Origin: Paracoccus sanguinis
GTDB taxonomy: Bacteria > Pseudomonadota > Alphaproteobacteria > Rhodobacterales > Rhodobacteraceae
Direction of reading: 5' to 3'
DNA length: 64,000 nt
NCBI RefSeq assembly: GCF_900106665.1
Contig: NZ_FNNA01000002.1
Span: 930,001 to 994,000 of the forward strand
Positions 34,738-43,302 of this stretch are shown piece after piece. How positions within the stretch are numbered: position 1 is the stretch's first letter; the number at the start of each line of letters is the position of its first letter. A program made the translations under genes and the position numbers. The notes under the pieces are model-generated. The model did no database searches, was not told the origin of the DNA, and saw only the letters and a list, made by a program, of their open reading frames with translations.

Positions 34738-35789
34738 GCAATCACCTGGTGCAGGCGCTTGCCGTGCGGGGCCGCGCGGCAGATGCGGCAGAGGTCCGGG
34801 GCCGCCTCGGTGGCCGCCGTCACCGGCTCGTGCACCGAGACGCCGCACATCCGGCAGCGGAAATCGTGAAGCGGGATCGGTGCGGCTGCCTGGGCCATCG
34901 GCTCGACTCTCATCGCGGCGGGGGCACAGATGTCCACGCATAACGCGCAGCCGGTGCACCGCTCTGCGGCCACAGTGTAGCGCAAGACTCCGCCCTCGCT
35001 GTCAAGCGCCAAGACCTCTTCGGGGCAGATCCTCAGGCAGGCGTCGCAGCCGATGCAGAGTGCGGGGTCGATGCGGGGGACGTGCCGGAACCGCGGCGCG
35101 GCGCCCGGCAGCGCCTGCAGCTCGCGCAGGGCGGCGGCGGGCTCGGCGGGAGCGGCAACCTCGCCCGCGGTGGCGAAGCGGGCGAAGAGCCGGCGCCGCG
35201 CGGGGTCCACGGCGGCGCGTTCGTCCAGCGCGGCGCGGGCCTCGGCGGGGGTGGCGGGGCGCAGCTCGATCCCCGCGCGGCCGCGGTCGGCGGCCAGCGC
35301 GTTGAGCCGTGCGACCCGGTCGAACAGCGTCTCGGGCGGGCAGAGCGGACAGGCGGCGCAGTCGGGCGTCGCCACCGCGATCCGGTGCGGGCCGGCGGCG
35401 AGAGCCGCGTCCGACAGAGCGTGGATGCAGCGCGCCACCGCGGCGCGGGCGGCGCCCGGCCATTCGCGGCACATCGCCACCGCGGGTCCGGCCGCTCCCA
35501 GAGGGATCAGCACCTCGGGCGGCGAGGGCGCCAGCGCCAACGCCTCCTGCGGGCAGGCGGCGACGCAGGCGCCGCAGCCCGTGCAGGCTTCGGCGAAGAT
35601 GAAGATCTCGGGGCCGGCGGGGAAGATGGCGTCCTCGCGGCAGGCATCCTCACAGGCCTGGCACGAGGATTCCTCGAGCCTCGCATGGGTGCAGCGCCCC
35701 TCGCGCACCGCAGAGACGGACCCCGCGGCGGATGCAGAGCCGGCGGGCGCCGGCCCGCCCGGTTCGGCCTCGCGCGGGGGGGCTACCAA
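34734..35789 (-). CDS. Polyferredoxin with multiple 4Fe-4S motifs and C-terminal zinc-ribbon-like tail
   Basis: This cytoplasmic iron-sulfur protein of up to 351 residues has CxxC-type clusters in the order CQACEDAC, CTGCGACVAACP, CAACPLC, CIGCDACLRICP and CTGCALCVDICAP. A CRMCGVSVHEP and LCRICR pair follows, resembling a rubredoxin or zinc-ribbon fold. The start is uncertain: a TTG at 35789 overlaps the TorD stop, and a GTG at 35708 is an alternative. Similar Fe-S proteins accompany TorD chaperones in molybdoenzyme operons and may supply electrons or clusters during cofactor assembly. The exact role is not established. Confidence 0.75.
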   Translation of the reverse strand: MVAPPREAEPGGPAPAGSASAAGSVSAVREGRCTHARLEESSCQACEDACREDAIFPAGPEIFIFAEACTGCGACVAACPQEALALAPSPPEVLIPLGAAGPAVAMCREWPGAARAAVARCIHALSDAALAAGPHRIAVATPDCAACPLCPPETLFDRVARLNALAADRGRAGIELRPATPAEARAALDERAAVDPARRRLFARFATAGEVAAPAEPAAALRELQALPGAAPRFRHVPRIDPALCIGCDACLRICPEEVLALDSEGGVLRYTVAAERCTGCALCVDICAPAAMRVEPMAQAAAPIPLHDFRCRMCGVSVHEPVTAATEAAPDLCRICRAAPHGKRLHQVIA

Positions 35790-36610
35790 CTTTCGGCGAC
35801 CCCGGGGATGAAGCGCTCGGGCTCGTCGGGGGTCACGGCCTGGGCCTGCGGCAGCGGCGCCACCGGCCCGCGGCGCACGCCCGAGACCTGCGCGATCAGC
35901 TCGCGCAGCCCCTCGAGGTAGGTCGCGGTCAGCAGCCCACTGGCCGCGATCAGCGGCTCGGCCGCGCGGGCGGCGACGCGGCGGCCCCACTCGGGCACCC
36001 AGGGCAGCACGTGCAGGTCCATGAACCGCCCCGCATCGACGGCCGCCACCTGCGTCCCCAGCCCCAGCAGGTGCTGCACGAACTGAAGCTCGTGGACGAT
36101 GTTGTCGTCGCTGCGCCGCCGCCAGTCGGGGGTCGAGAGGCCGTAGTGCTCGTACCAGTCGCGGACCGCGAACATCGGCTCTTGCCGCTCGAGGCTTTCG
36201 ACGGTCATCCAGACCGAGCCGTTGGGCGAGGCGCGCAGCCCGTGGGTGATGTGCACCTCGGCCCAGGCGGCGGCCACGAGGTCCATGTCGGCCTCAACCG
36301 GGTCGTCGGGCAGCGCGTCGAGCGCCTCGGCCAGCGCGGCGGCGGCGGTCTGGCCGTCCTCGCCGGCGAGGATCGCGGCAAAGAGCGCGGGGGCCTCGGC
36401 CTCCTTGAGGCCGCGGACCAGCGCCGCGTCCGGCTCGCGGTCATGCAGGCGGATGATGAGGCCCAGCGCCTCGGCCGCCGCGGTCAGCGCCGCCTGCCCC
36501 TCGGGCGACAGCTTCGCGGGCTCGGGGCGGGCGCTCTCGTCGGCGGGGCCGTGATGGTGGTCGGCCCCGCAGCCGCAGTCGTGGGTCGCAGCCTTGGTCG
36601 TCTCAGCCAT
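35783..36610 (-). CDS. TorD/DmsD-type molybdoenzyme chaperone
   Basis: This 275-residue all-helical protein belongs to the TorD family, which binds the Tat signal of a DMSO-reductase-type enzyme and guards cofactor insertion. The N-terminus carries a likely metal-binding stretch, CGCGADHHHG (about 11-20), which is unusual for TorD. Core motifs are MFAVRDWYEHYGL and DNIVHELQFVQHLL, the latter close to the family E-x-D-H-x motif. Its ATG at 36610 lies inside the end of the Fe-S subunit gene (8-base overlap). It should serve the DmsA-like enzyme upstream. Confidence 0.82.
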   Translation of the reverse strand: MAETTKAATHDCGCGADHHHGPADESARPEPAKLSPEGQAALTAAAEALGLIIRLHDREPDAALVRGLKEAEAPALFAAILAGEDGQTAAAALAEALDALPDDPVEADMDLVAAAWAEVHITHGLRASPNGSVWMTVESLERQEPMFAVRDWYEHYGLSTPDWRRRSDDNIVHELQFVQHLLGLGTQVAAVDAGRFMDLHVLPWVPEWGRRVAARAAEPLIAASGLLTATYLEGLRELIAQVSGVRRGPVAPLPQAQAVTPDEPERFIPGVAESW

Positions 36611-37316
36611 CCACACGGCCCTTGGAATGGGGGATGAAAACGATCGAGGGCTTCGTCAGGTCGGGGTCGGCCATCCCGCGGACCTGGCTCACAACCTGAT
36701 CGTTCGGGCCGCGCGCCTTGGTCTGATAGGTGCCGTCCCTGAGCTGGTCGATCGGGCCCACGTCCAGCACCCGCATCATGCAGGCGCTGACGCAATAGGG
36801 CTTCCGCCCGGCCTCGAGCTCGTCGATGCACATGTTGCACTTGGCGACCACGTTGCGGTGCGGGTCATACTGGGGCGCGCCGAAGGGGCAGGCGGCCTCG
36901 CATTTCCGGCAGCCGATGCAGAGGGTCGAGTCGATGTCCACCACGCCGTTGTCGGCGCGCTTCCAGATCGCCCCGGTGGGGCAGGCCGGCAGGCACGCGG
37001 GCTCGGCGCAGTGGTTGCAGGACATGTTGATCTTGAAGGCGAAGACGTTGGGGAAGATCCCGCCTTCCACGTACTGCACCCGGCGGAAGCGCGGCCCGGC
37101 GTCCAGCCCGTTCTTGTCCTTGCAGGCGATCTCGCACGCCCGGCAGCCGATGCAGTCCACGTTGTTGTGGATGAAGCCCATCTGCATCTCGGGCACGACC
37201 GGCACATAGCGCTCGCGCTTGCGCCGGGCGGCGTTCTCCTTGATGCGCGCCTTGATGGCGGCGCGCTCTTCGGGGGTGGGCGGGGTGTGAACCCGGACGT
37301 CGCTGTTCGTTGCCAT
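36603..37316 (-). CDS. DmsB-like four-cluster iron-sulfur subunit
   Basis: This 237-residue electron-transfer subunit has four ferredoxin-type cysteine groups: CIGCRACEIACK, CNHCAEPACLPACP, CIGCRKCEAACP and a split CNMCIDE with PYCVSACM. It matches the DmsB/NrfC type that binds four [4Fe-4S] clusters and docks to a molybdoenzyme. It lacks its own signal peptide, so it probably crosses the membrane together with the Tat-exported catalytic subunit encoded 14 bases upstream. It would relay electrons between the molybdenum site and the cytochrome encoded in the same operon. Confidence 0.9.
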   Translation of the reverse strand: MATNSDVRVHTPPTPEERAAIKARIKENAARRKRERYVPVVPEMQMGFIHNNVDCIGCRACEIACKDKNGLDAGPRFRRVQYVEGGIFPNVFAFKINMSCNHCAEPACLPACPTGAIWKRADNGVVDIDSTLCIGCRKCEAACPFGAPQYDPHRNVVAKCNMCIDELEAGRKPYCVSACMMRVLDVGPIDQLRDGTYQTKARGPNDQVVSQVRGMADPDLTKPSIVFIPHSKGRVDG

Positions 37317-37330
37317 CGGTCGAGCCCCCC

Positions 37331-39904
37331 TCAGAGATCGCGGCGGAAGACGTGGCTGCGGGCGGTGGACAGCTGGTCCCAGCCCGGCCGGTGGATCAGG
37401 TCGCTCTTGGCAATATCCACGAGAACCGTGTTGTAGGCAAAGGCCCCGGCGGGCGACGGCTCATCGAGCGTGAGGAAGTCGGGGTTGCCCGACCGGTCCA
37501 CGCCGTTCGAATCGAGGTCCATCCACGCGCCCTCATGCAGCACCGCGACGCCCGGCATGCAGCGCTCGGTGACGTAGACCGGCGTGACCACCTTTCCGCG
37601 CTCGTTCCAGACCTCGATCGTGTCGCCGGTCTGGATGCCCAGGCGCTTGGCGTCGGCGGCGTTCATCGTCGTCTCCTGGCTGAAGGTCTCGCGCAGCCAG
37701 GGGATGTTGTTGAAGATCGAGTGCGTGCGCCAGCGCGGGTGCGGGCTGATGAGGTGGAACGGATACTTGGCCGTCTTGGGGCTGTTCAGGCTTTCCCACG
37801 GCTCGATCCACTTCGGGATCGCCGGGATGTGATAGCCGTACTGGGTCCGCGTCCAGTCGGTGATCTGCGCGAGCTGGCCCGAGAAGATCTCGATCTTGCC
37901 GGAGGCGGTCTGGAATGGCACCCCCTGCTCGATCTGCGCGCGGAAGGCGACGTGCGGCTCGGGCAGGATGAACTTGTAGACGCCGCGCTTCTTGAACGTC
38001 TCCCAGCTCCAGTCGACGTGCTGGTGTTCCTGCACCTTGTGCCACCAGTCCACGAGGTAAGCCTCGTCCACCTCGTCGGGGTCGTTGAAGTAGTTGCGGT
38101 TGGCCTTGGGGTTGTAGGCCTCGCCGAAGCCCAGCCGATAGGCCAGCTCGGTGAACACCTGAAAGTCGGTGCGGCTTTCGCCCATCGGCTGGATGACCAC
38201 CGGGCGGTGGATGTAATAGTGCCCCTTGTACCAGGGCAGGGCGACGTCGTGCCGCTCGAAGTGGGTGGCGATGGGCAGCAGGTAGTCGGCCCAGATGCCG
38301 GTCGGCGTGATGGTCGAGTCCATGCAGACGAGCAGGCTTTCCCCCTCGCCATAGCTGTCGAGGCGGCGGATCGCCTCGATCTCCTTGTTGATGTTGGTCA
38401 GCTGGTTCAGCCAGTCCGAGCCCTGCCAGAAGATGCCGCGGATGTTCGGCACCACCCCGTCCAGCTCGTCGCTGCGCGGCCATAGCCCCGCCTCTTCGCG
38501 CCGCACGTTGGGATAGTTGAGCACGATATGCGCCCAGCGGTCGGACTTGATCGAGGCCCACCAGAGGTTGGCGTTCTGGTCATAGGGATAGGCCACCGCC
38601 TCGGGGTGCCAGGCCTTGCCCACGCCCTCGGCACAGCCGCCGAGGATGCCGATGTTGCCGGTCATCGCCTGAAGGGCGGCGGCCATGCGGTTGTATTGCT
38701 CGCCATAGGCGTTGCGGCCCGGTGCCCAGCTCGCCTTCAGCGCGGCGGGCTTGGTCGTGGCGTACATCTCGGCCAGCTTGCGGATGTCGTCGGCGCTGAC
38801 GCCGCAGATTTCGGCGGCCCATTCGGGCGTCTTGGGCGTGCCGTCATAGTCCCCGCGCAGATAGTCACGGAAGTTCTCGTGCCCCTGCGCCCAGACCGGC
38901 ATGGTGCCGGCGTCCATCCCCTGCACGAAGCGGTTGATGAACTCCTGATCGTGCAGGCCCATGTCGAAGATGTGGTAGGCCATGCCCGCCATCATCGCCG
39001 CATCGGTGTTCGGCTTGATCGGGATCCACCACGCGTCATAGGCGGCGGCCGAGTCGGTGTACTGCGGATCGACCAGCACGAACTTGCAGCCGCGCTGCTT
39101 GGCCATCCGCATGTAGTAGAACGTGTTGCCGCCGTGGAACGTATAGGCCGGGTTCCACCCCCACATGATGATCAGCTTGCAGTGGGCGTACGCGTCGTCC
39201 TCGTTGCCGTCCTCGATGGTGCCGAAGGTCATCCGGCTCGAGAACGTCGTCCCCTGGTAGGACGGCACCGACCACGAGTTGGTGCGGCAGCCGAACATCC
39301 CGAGGAAGCGGCCCAGCAGCCCCTCGATCTGGTCGGACTTGTGCAGCACCCCGTACGAGGCGCCGGCGTAGGACTGGTCGAGCAGCGCGGTCGGGCCATA
39401 GGTGGTCTTGAGGTGGACCATCCGCTCGGCGATCTCGCTCAGCGCCTGGTCCCACGAGATGCGCTTGAACTTGGCCTCGCCGCGCGCGCCCACGCGCTTC
39501 ATCGGGTAGAGCAACCGCTCGGGCGAATAGAGGCGCGCGCGGTAGCTGCGGCCGCGCAAACAGGCGCGGACCTGCGGCTTTTCCTCGGTGTCGGTGCCGT
39601 AGGCGTCGCCCTGATAGGTGCCGTTGTCGGTCGAGAGGCGCACGATCACGTCGCCCTTCTTGTGCGCGACGAGCATGTGGCGGCTGCCGCAGTTGTGCGC
39701 GCAGGACGTCACCACCGTCTCGAGCTCGTCGTCCTTGGGATAGGGCTCGTAGGCGAAGGCCTCGGCCCGGCGCGGCACGGACGGCAGCACGAGGGCGGTG
39801 GCGGCGGTGGCGGTCGCGGTCTGCAGGAACTGGCGCCGGGTCGGGGTCAGCGCGCGCGCCCAGGCAGCGGGGTCGAGCAGCGCGGTCAGCATCGGTCGGG
39901 TCAT
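37331..39904 (-). CDS. Tat-exported DmsA-like molybdopterin oxidoreductase
   Basis: This 857-residue catalytic subunit of the DMSO-reductase family starts at the ATG at 39904 with a Tat signal (PTRRQFLQTATATAAT, about 20-35). The N-terminal [4Fe-4S] cysteines are in SCAHNCGSRH and VRACLRG, then come RISWDQALSEIAERM and the cofactor domain TNSWSVPSYQGTTFSS, where a serine is the likely Mo ligand. The C-terminal guanine-binding domain includes LISPHPRWRTHS and DAKRLGIQTGDTIEVWNERG. The nearest named type is DmsA, but there is no DmsC membrane anchor; a multihaem cytochrome gene precedes it instead. The substrate could be an S-oxide or N-oxide; direction (reductase or dehydrogenase) is unproven. 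Confidence 0.85.
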   Translation of the reverse strand: MTRPMLTALLDPAAWARALTPTRRQFLQTATATAATALVLPSVPRRAEAFAYEPYPKDDELETVVTSCAHNCGSRHMLVAHKKGDVIVRLSTDNGTYQGDAYGTDTEEKPQVRACLRGRSYRARLYSPERLLYPMKRVGARGEAKFKRISWDQALSEIAERMVHLKTTYGPTALLDQSYAGASYGVLHKSDQIEGLLGRFLGMFGCRTNSWSVPSYQGTTFSSRMTFGTIEDGNEDDAYAHCKLIIMWGWNPAYTFHGGNTFYYMRMAKQRGCKFVLVDPQYTDSAAAYDAWWIPIKPNTDAAMMAGMAYHIFDMGLHDQEFINRFVQGMDAGTMPVWAQGHENFRDYLRGDYDGTPKTPEWAAEICGVSADDIRKLAEMYATTKPAALKASWAPGRNAYGEQYNRMAAALQAMTGNIGILGGCAEGVGKAWHPEAVAYPYDQNANLWWASIKSDRWAHIVLNYPNVRREEAGLWPRSDELDGVVPNIRGIFWQGSDWLNQLTNINKEIEAIRRLDSYGEGESLLVCMDSTITPTGIWADYLLPIATHFERHDVALPWYKGHYYIHRPVVIQPMGESRTDFQVFTELAYRLGFGEAYNPKANRNYFNDPDEVDEAYLVDWWHKVQEHQHVDWSWETFKKRGVYKFILPEPHVAFRAQIEQGVPFQTASGKIEIFSGQLAQITDWTRTQYGYHIPAIPKWIEPWESLNSPKTAKYPFHLISPHPRWRTHSIFNNIPWLRETFSQETTMNAADAKRLGIQTGDTIEVWNERGKVVTPVYVTERCMPGVAVLHEGAWMDLDSNGVDRSGNPDFLTLDEPSPAGAFAYNTVLVDIAKSDLIHRPGWDQLSTARSHVFRRDL

Positions 39905-39923
39905 GGCTTGGTCCCCTTTCGGC

Positions 39924-41999
39924 TCAGTTGGCGGGGGCAGCGGCAGGCGCCGCCGCATCGGGCGAGGCGGGCGCCGGCGCGACGGCACCGGGCATCGCCG
40001 GCGGCGCGTCGGGCGGGGTCGCCCCCGTCGAGGTGCCCGGGTTGTTCGGCGGCAGCCGCGCCTCGTCGGTCACCGGGCTGCCGTCCGCCTGCGGGTCGAG
40101 CGGCGCCACGCCGGCGTCGGGCGCGGTCGGCAGCGTCGGATCGGTCGGCGGCTGCGCGCCCATCACCGGCGCGGGCTCGGCCGGGCCGCCCGAGGGCACA
40201 CCCGAGGCGCTCGGCGCAGCCGCGGCCTGTTCGCCCATCGGGTCGGTCGGCAGGGTGGCGGGGTTGACCGCCGGCCCCTCGTCCTCGTCCCAGCCGGGCG
40301 TCGGGTCCGAGTCGGGCATCCGCCAGGCCACGTCGCTGCGGGTCTGCCGGCCCAGCGCCCAGTCGGGCACCGTCTCGGTGTCCATCCCCGGCCACGCAGT
40401 CCGCGGATAGGGATACGAGGTGCGGAACCACGCCCGCCCGCCGTGGCAGCCATAGCAGGTGTCCGACCCGGCCTGCGCCAGATCCTCGATGCTCGCCGCG
40501 TTGAGATAGGTTACGTTGTGGCGGTTGGTGCGGAAGGTCTCGGCGTGGCAGGACAGGCAGCCGTTGGCCAGCGTCGGGTCGTCCGAGGTGGGGTCCTCCA
40601 TGTCCGCGCGGACCTCGGGCCAGGGACCGCCGAGGCCCATGATGTTCACCGGGTCGGGCATCTGGCCGTGGCAGCGCAGGCAGGTATCGGACGGGTTGAC
40701 CATCTTGCGGTTGGTGAACTCGGGCTGCACGGGCGAGCTGAAGGCGTGCCGCCCGGGCATCATGTCCGGGCTTTCCTCGCGCGGGTCGTTGCCCTTGTGG
40801 CAGAAGTTGCAGGTGAGCTTCATCGTCGCCTTGGCGAAGTCGCTCTCCATATGCCGCCAGTGGAAATCCTGCTGGTCCTGCATGTAGGTGTCGAGGGTCT
40901 GGTACCACGCGATGGTGCTGTCGGCCCGCAGCCCGGCGGGGCTGGCGACGGCGACGTTGTGGTTCAGGATTTCCTTGTGACAGGCGAGGCATTCCGAGTC
41001 CGTCGCCGTGGCGATCGCGGGCTGGAAATGGATCGGGTGATAACGGGCCCGCTGGTAGTCCATGCCCGGCAGCGACGCCTTGAGCGCGGCGAGCTTCTCG
41101 CCGATGGCGGCGATCTCGGCGTCGGTCTCGCCGGGCGGGTCGCGGTGCTCGACCTGCACGATCTCGCCCTGCGGCAGGGCCGAGACCTCGGGGGCACCCT
41201 CGGGGCGGGCGACGCCGGCGTTCGGGGTCTCGCCGCCGGGCGAGAGCGTCTCGGGCGCCGGGTTCTCGGCCAGCGGCGGGGCGGTGCCCGGCGCCGTCTC
41301 GACGGCGACCTCTGCCCGGGCGGTGCCCGGCGCGACGCTGGCCGCGGGGGTGGTGGTCTCGGCATCCGCGGGGGCGGGTGTGGTCTGCGCCGGATCGACG
41401 GCCGCAGCCGGGGCCGGATTGGTCGCTGCGGCCTCGGCTGCGGCGGGCGCAGCGGGCGCGGCCTCGGGGGCCGGCGCGGCGGCAGCGGTCGTCTCGGGGG
41501 CAGCGGCGGCGTCAGCAGCAGGGGCTGCGGCGTCAGCGGCGGCGGGCGGGGCGGCGGCGGCAGGCACGACCGGATTGTCGGACTGCTGGCCGAGCCACGC
41601 CACGAGCGCCTTGCGCTCTTCGGGCTTCTTGATCCCGGCAAAGCTCATCGTCGTGCCGGGCACGATCGTCTTGGGCGCGGCGAGATAGTCCTCGAGCAGT
41701 TCCGGCGTCCACGGCTGGCCCGCCCGCTCCTGCATCGACTTGGAATACTTGAAGCCCTCGACCGAGGCGGCGGGGCGGTTGACCACGCCCCAGAGGTTGG
41801 GGCCGACCTTCTTGGCGCCGTCCTTGGTCACGGTGTGGCAGGTCGCGCAGAGCTTGAACAGCTTCTCGCCGTCCTGCGCGGCCAGCGGCGCGGGGTGGGC
41901 CAGCAACGCCGCCGCACCCAGAAACAGCAACCCCGCGCCCGTCGAGGGGCGGGTGGGAATAGGAAAGATGCGGCTGGCCGTGATCTGCTGGCGTGTCAT
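39924..41999 (-). CDS. Fused six-haem cytochrome c with Ala/Pro-rich linkers
   Basis: This 691-residue protein has a signal peptide (about 20-41), a class-I cytochrome c domain (CATCH at about 52-56, Met ligand in GTTMSFAG), and a roughly 120-residue Ala/Pro/Glu-rich linker. A second cytochrome domain follows with five more haem motifs: CLACH, CNFCH, CLRCH, CLSCH and CYGCH. The end is another Ala/Pro-rich low-complexity tail. Total haem motifs seen: six. No transmembrane anchor is visible after the signal, so it is periplasmic or tethered through its uncleaved signal. It precedes the DmsA-like gene by 19 bases and is the likely electron partner of that enzyme. I know no named protein with this exact architecture. 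Confidence 0.85.
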   Translation of the reverse strand: MTRQQITASRIFPIPTRPSTGAGLLFLGAAALLAHPAPLAAQDGEKLFKLCATCHTVTKDGAKKVGPNLWGVVNRPAASVEGFKYSKSMQERAGQPWTPELLEDYLAAPKTIVPGTTMSFAGIKKPEERKALVAWLGQQSDNPVVPAAAAPPAAADAAAPAADAAAAPETTAAAAPAPEAAPAAPAAAEAAATNPAPAAAVDPAQTTPAPADAETTTPAASVAPGTARAEVAVETAPGTAPPLAENPAPETLSPGGETPNAGVARPEGAPEVSALPQGEIVQVEHRDPPGETDAEIAAIGEKLAALKASLPGMDYQRARYHPIHFQPAIATATDSECLACHKEILNHNVAVASPAGLRADSTIAWYQTLDTYMQDQQDFHWRHMESDFAKATMKLTCNFCHKGNDPREESPDMMPGRHAFSSPVQPEFTNRKMVNPSDTCLRCHGQMPDPVNIMGLGGPWPEVRADMEDPTSDDPTLANGCLSCHAETFRTNRHNVTYLNAASIEDLAQAGSDTCYGCHGGRAWFRTSYPYPRTAWPGMDTETVPDWALGRQTRSDVAWRMPDSDPTPGWDEDEGPAVNPATLPTDPMGEQAAAAPSASGVPSGGPAEPAPVMGAQPPTDPTLPTAPDAGVAPLDPQADGSPVTDEARLPPNNPGTSTGATPPDAPPAMPGAVAPAPASPDAAAPAAAPAN

Positions 42000-42083
42000 C
42001 GTGGTGTCCCTGGCTGGGCAGGCGCAGCCCTGCCTCGTGCTGTGACCGGGCGGCGTGCGCCGCCCGGTCGATGCGTGCTGGGG

Positions 42084-42857
42084 TCAGTTCTTGGCGGTGG
42101 TGTACTGGGTGCAGGCCCAGGTCATGCCGGCCGGAGCTTCGCCGGCCATGCCGGACATGCCCGACATACCCGACATGCCACCCATGCCGCTCATCCCCGA
42201 CATGCCGCCCATGCCCGACATCCCGGACATGCCGCCCATGCCCGACATCCCGGACATGCCGCCCATGCCCGACATGCCGCTCATGCCGCCCATACCGGAC
42301 ATGCCGCCCATGCCGTCCATGCCCGACATGCCACCCATGCCGCCCATACCCGACATGCCGCTCATGCCACCCATACCGGACATGCCGCCCATGCCGTCCA
42401 TGCCCGACATGCCACCCATGCCGCCCATGCCCGACATGCCGCTCATGCCACCCATACCGGACATGCCGCCCATGCCCGACATGCCGCCCATACCGGACAT
42501 GCCGCTCATGCCGCCCATGCCCGACATGCCACCCATGCCGCTCATGCCCGACATGCCGCCCATACCGGACATGCCGCCCATGCCGCCCATGCCCGACATC
42601 CCGGCCATGCCACCCATGCCGACCATCGCGGCAGCAGCGGTCGGCAGCAGGGTCCACTGGGTACAGGCCCAGCCGTCGTGGCCAGCCATGCCCGACATCC
42701 CGGACATCCCGGACATGCCACCCATGCCGGACATCCCCGACATGCCGCCCATGCCGGACATGCCGCTCATGCCACCCATGCCGGACATCGACTGCGCCGA
42801 CGCCGCCGACGCGGCGGTGCACAGGGCCACGATCGCGATCTTCTTCACCAGGCTCAT
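42084..42857 (-). CDS. Exported methionine/glycine/serine-rich repeat protein
   Basis: This 257-residue protein has a signal peptide (SLVKKIAIVALCTAASAASA, about 2-21). The mature chain is almost entirely MSGM and MGGM units, with every third residue methionine over long stretches. Two related blocks interrupt or end the repeats: HDGWACTQWTLLPTA (about 60-74) and TWACTQYTTAKN at the C-terminus, each with one Trp and one Cys. A GGGA ribosome-site-like sequence precedes the ATG. The protein could bind Cu(I) through methionine thioethers or act as a sacrificial oxidant trap whose methionine sulfoxide is re-reduced by the co-encoded molybdoenzyme. Both are inference; no family is recognised. Confidence 0.82.
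   Translation of the reverse strand: MSLVKKIAIVALCTAASAASAQSMSGMGGMSGMSGMGGMSGMSGMGGMSGMSGMSGMAGHDGWACTQWTLLPTAAAAMVGMGGMAGMSGMGGMGGMSGMGGMSGMSGMGGMSGMGGMSGMSGMGGMSGMGGMSGMGGMSGMSGMGGMGGMSGMDGMGGMSGMGGMSGMSGMGGMGGMSGMDGMGGMSGMGGMSGMSGMGGMSGMSGMGGMSGMSGMGGMSGMSGMGGMSGMSGMSGMAGEAPAGMTWACTQYTTAKN
42150..42790 (-). repeat. Tandem repeat encoding MSGM/MGGM units
   Basis: Imperfect 9- and 18-base units of the type ATGTC(G/C)GG(C/T)ATGGGCGGC recur across the gene, broken at about 42620-42680 by the WACTQW block. Synonymous changes between units show the repeat is old enough to drift while methionines are kept, which suggests selection on the protein. The repeat is coding and lacks spacers, so it is not a CRISPR array. 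The opposite strand is also open only because of the repeat composition. Confidence 0.85.
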
Positions 42858-42903
42858 TTCCAGTCTCCCTTGAGGTTAAGTGTCGTCCCGTTCTCCGGGA
42901 CAG

Positions 42904-43302
42904 TCATCGCGCGAGGCGATCCGTGTCCGCGCTGTGCCAGCCGCGGATGTCGTAAGGCCCCGGCATGCCGGGATTGCCAAAGAAGAAATGCCACATCCCG
43001 ACATCGTCGAGGAATTGAAGCGAGGGCGGATAGGGCTTCGAGATCCCGTGCAGCGCCCGCTCGTACCAGGCCGAGGACTTGCGCACCGCCACGATGTGGG
43101 GCACCGCCGCCGGCCGGCGATCCGGCGCCAGCCCGGCGATGTAGCGCAAGGGCTGGACGGCCCCGACCTCGGGCGGTGGCGCCACGGCGGCGGGCGCGGG
43201 CACGGTCTGCGCCGCGGCGACCCCGGCCGCCCCGGCGGCGAGCGTGGCCGCGAAAATCAGAGTTCGGATCGTGGTGCTGGCGGCGCGAGCCTGCTGGCGC
43301 AT
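42904..43302 (-). CDS. Exported small protein, first gene of the molybdoenzyme operon
   Basis: The ATG at 43302 gives 132 residues: an Arg-containing N-region, a hydrophobic core and AAGVAAAQTVPAP as signal-peptide end (about 30-40), then a Pro-rich stretch and a soluble part. That part contains RYIAGLAPDRRPAAVPHIV, the segment SSAWYERALHGISKPYPPSL and MWHFFFGNPGMPGPYDIRGW. It has no cysteine or haem motif. The longer frame to 43350 would spoil the signal peptide. It lies 46 bases before the Met-rich gene. I do not recognise the family; the PYDIRGWH end suggests a compact conserved motif. Confidence 0.7.
   Translation of the reverse strand: MRQQARAASTTIRTLIFAATLAAGAAGVAAAQTVPAPAAVAPPPEVGAVQPLRYIAGLAPDRRPAAVPHIVAVRKSSAWYERALHGISKPYPPSLQFLDDVGMWHFFFGNPGMPGPYDIRGWHSADTDRLAR

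Noticed and set aside
42130..42790. Possible CRISPR-like repeat
   Set aside because: Units are 9-18 bases without unique spacers, in frame and coding.
42055..42873. Plus-strand PDMPPMP repeat frame
   Set aside because: It has no signal peptide or ribosome site and mirrors the MSGM repeat. The minus-strand frame has a signal peptide and fits the operon.
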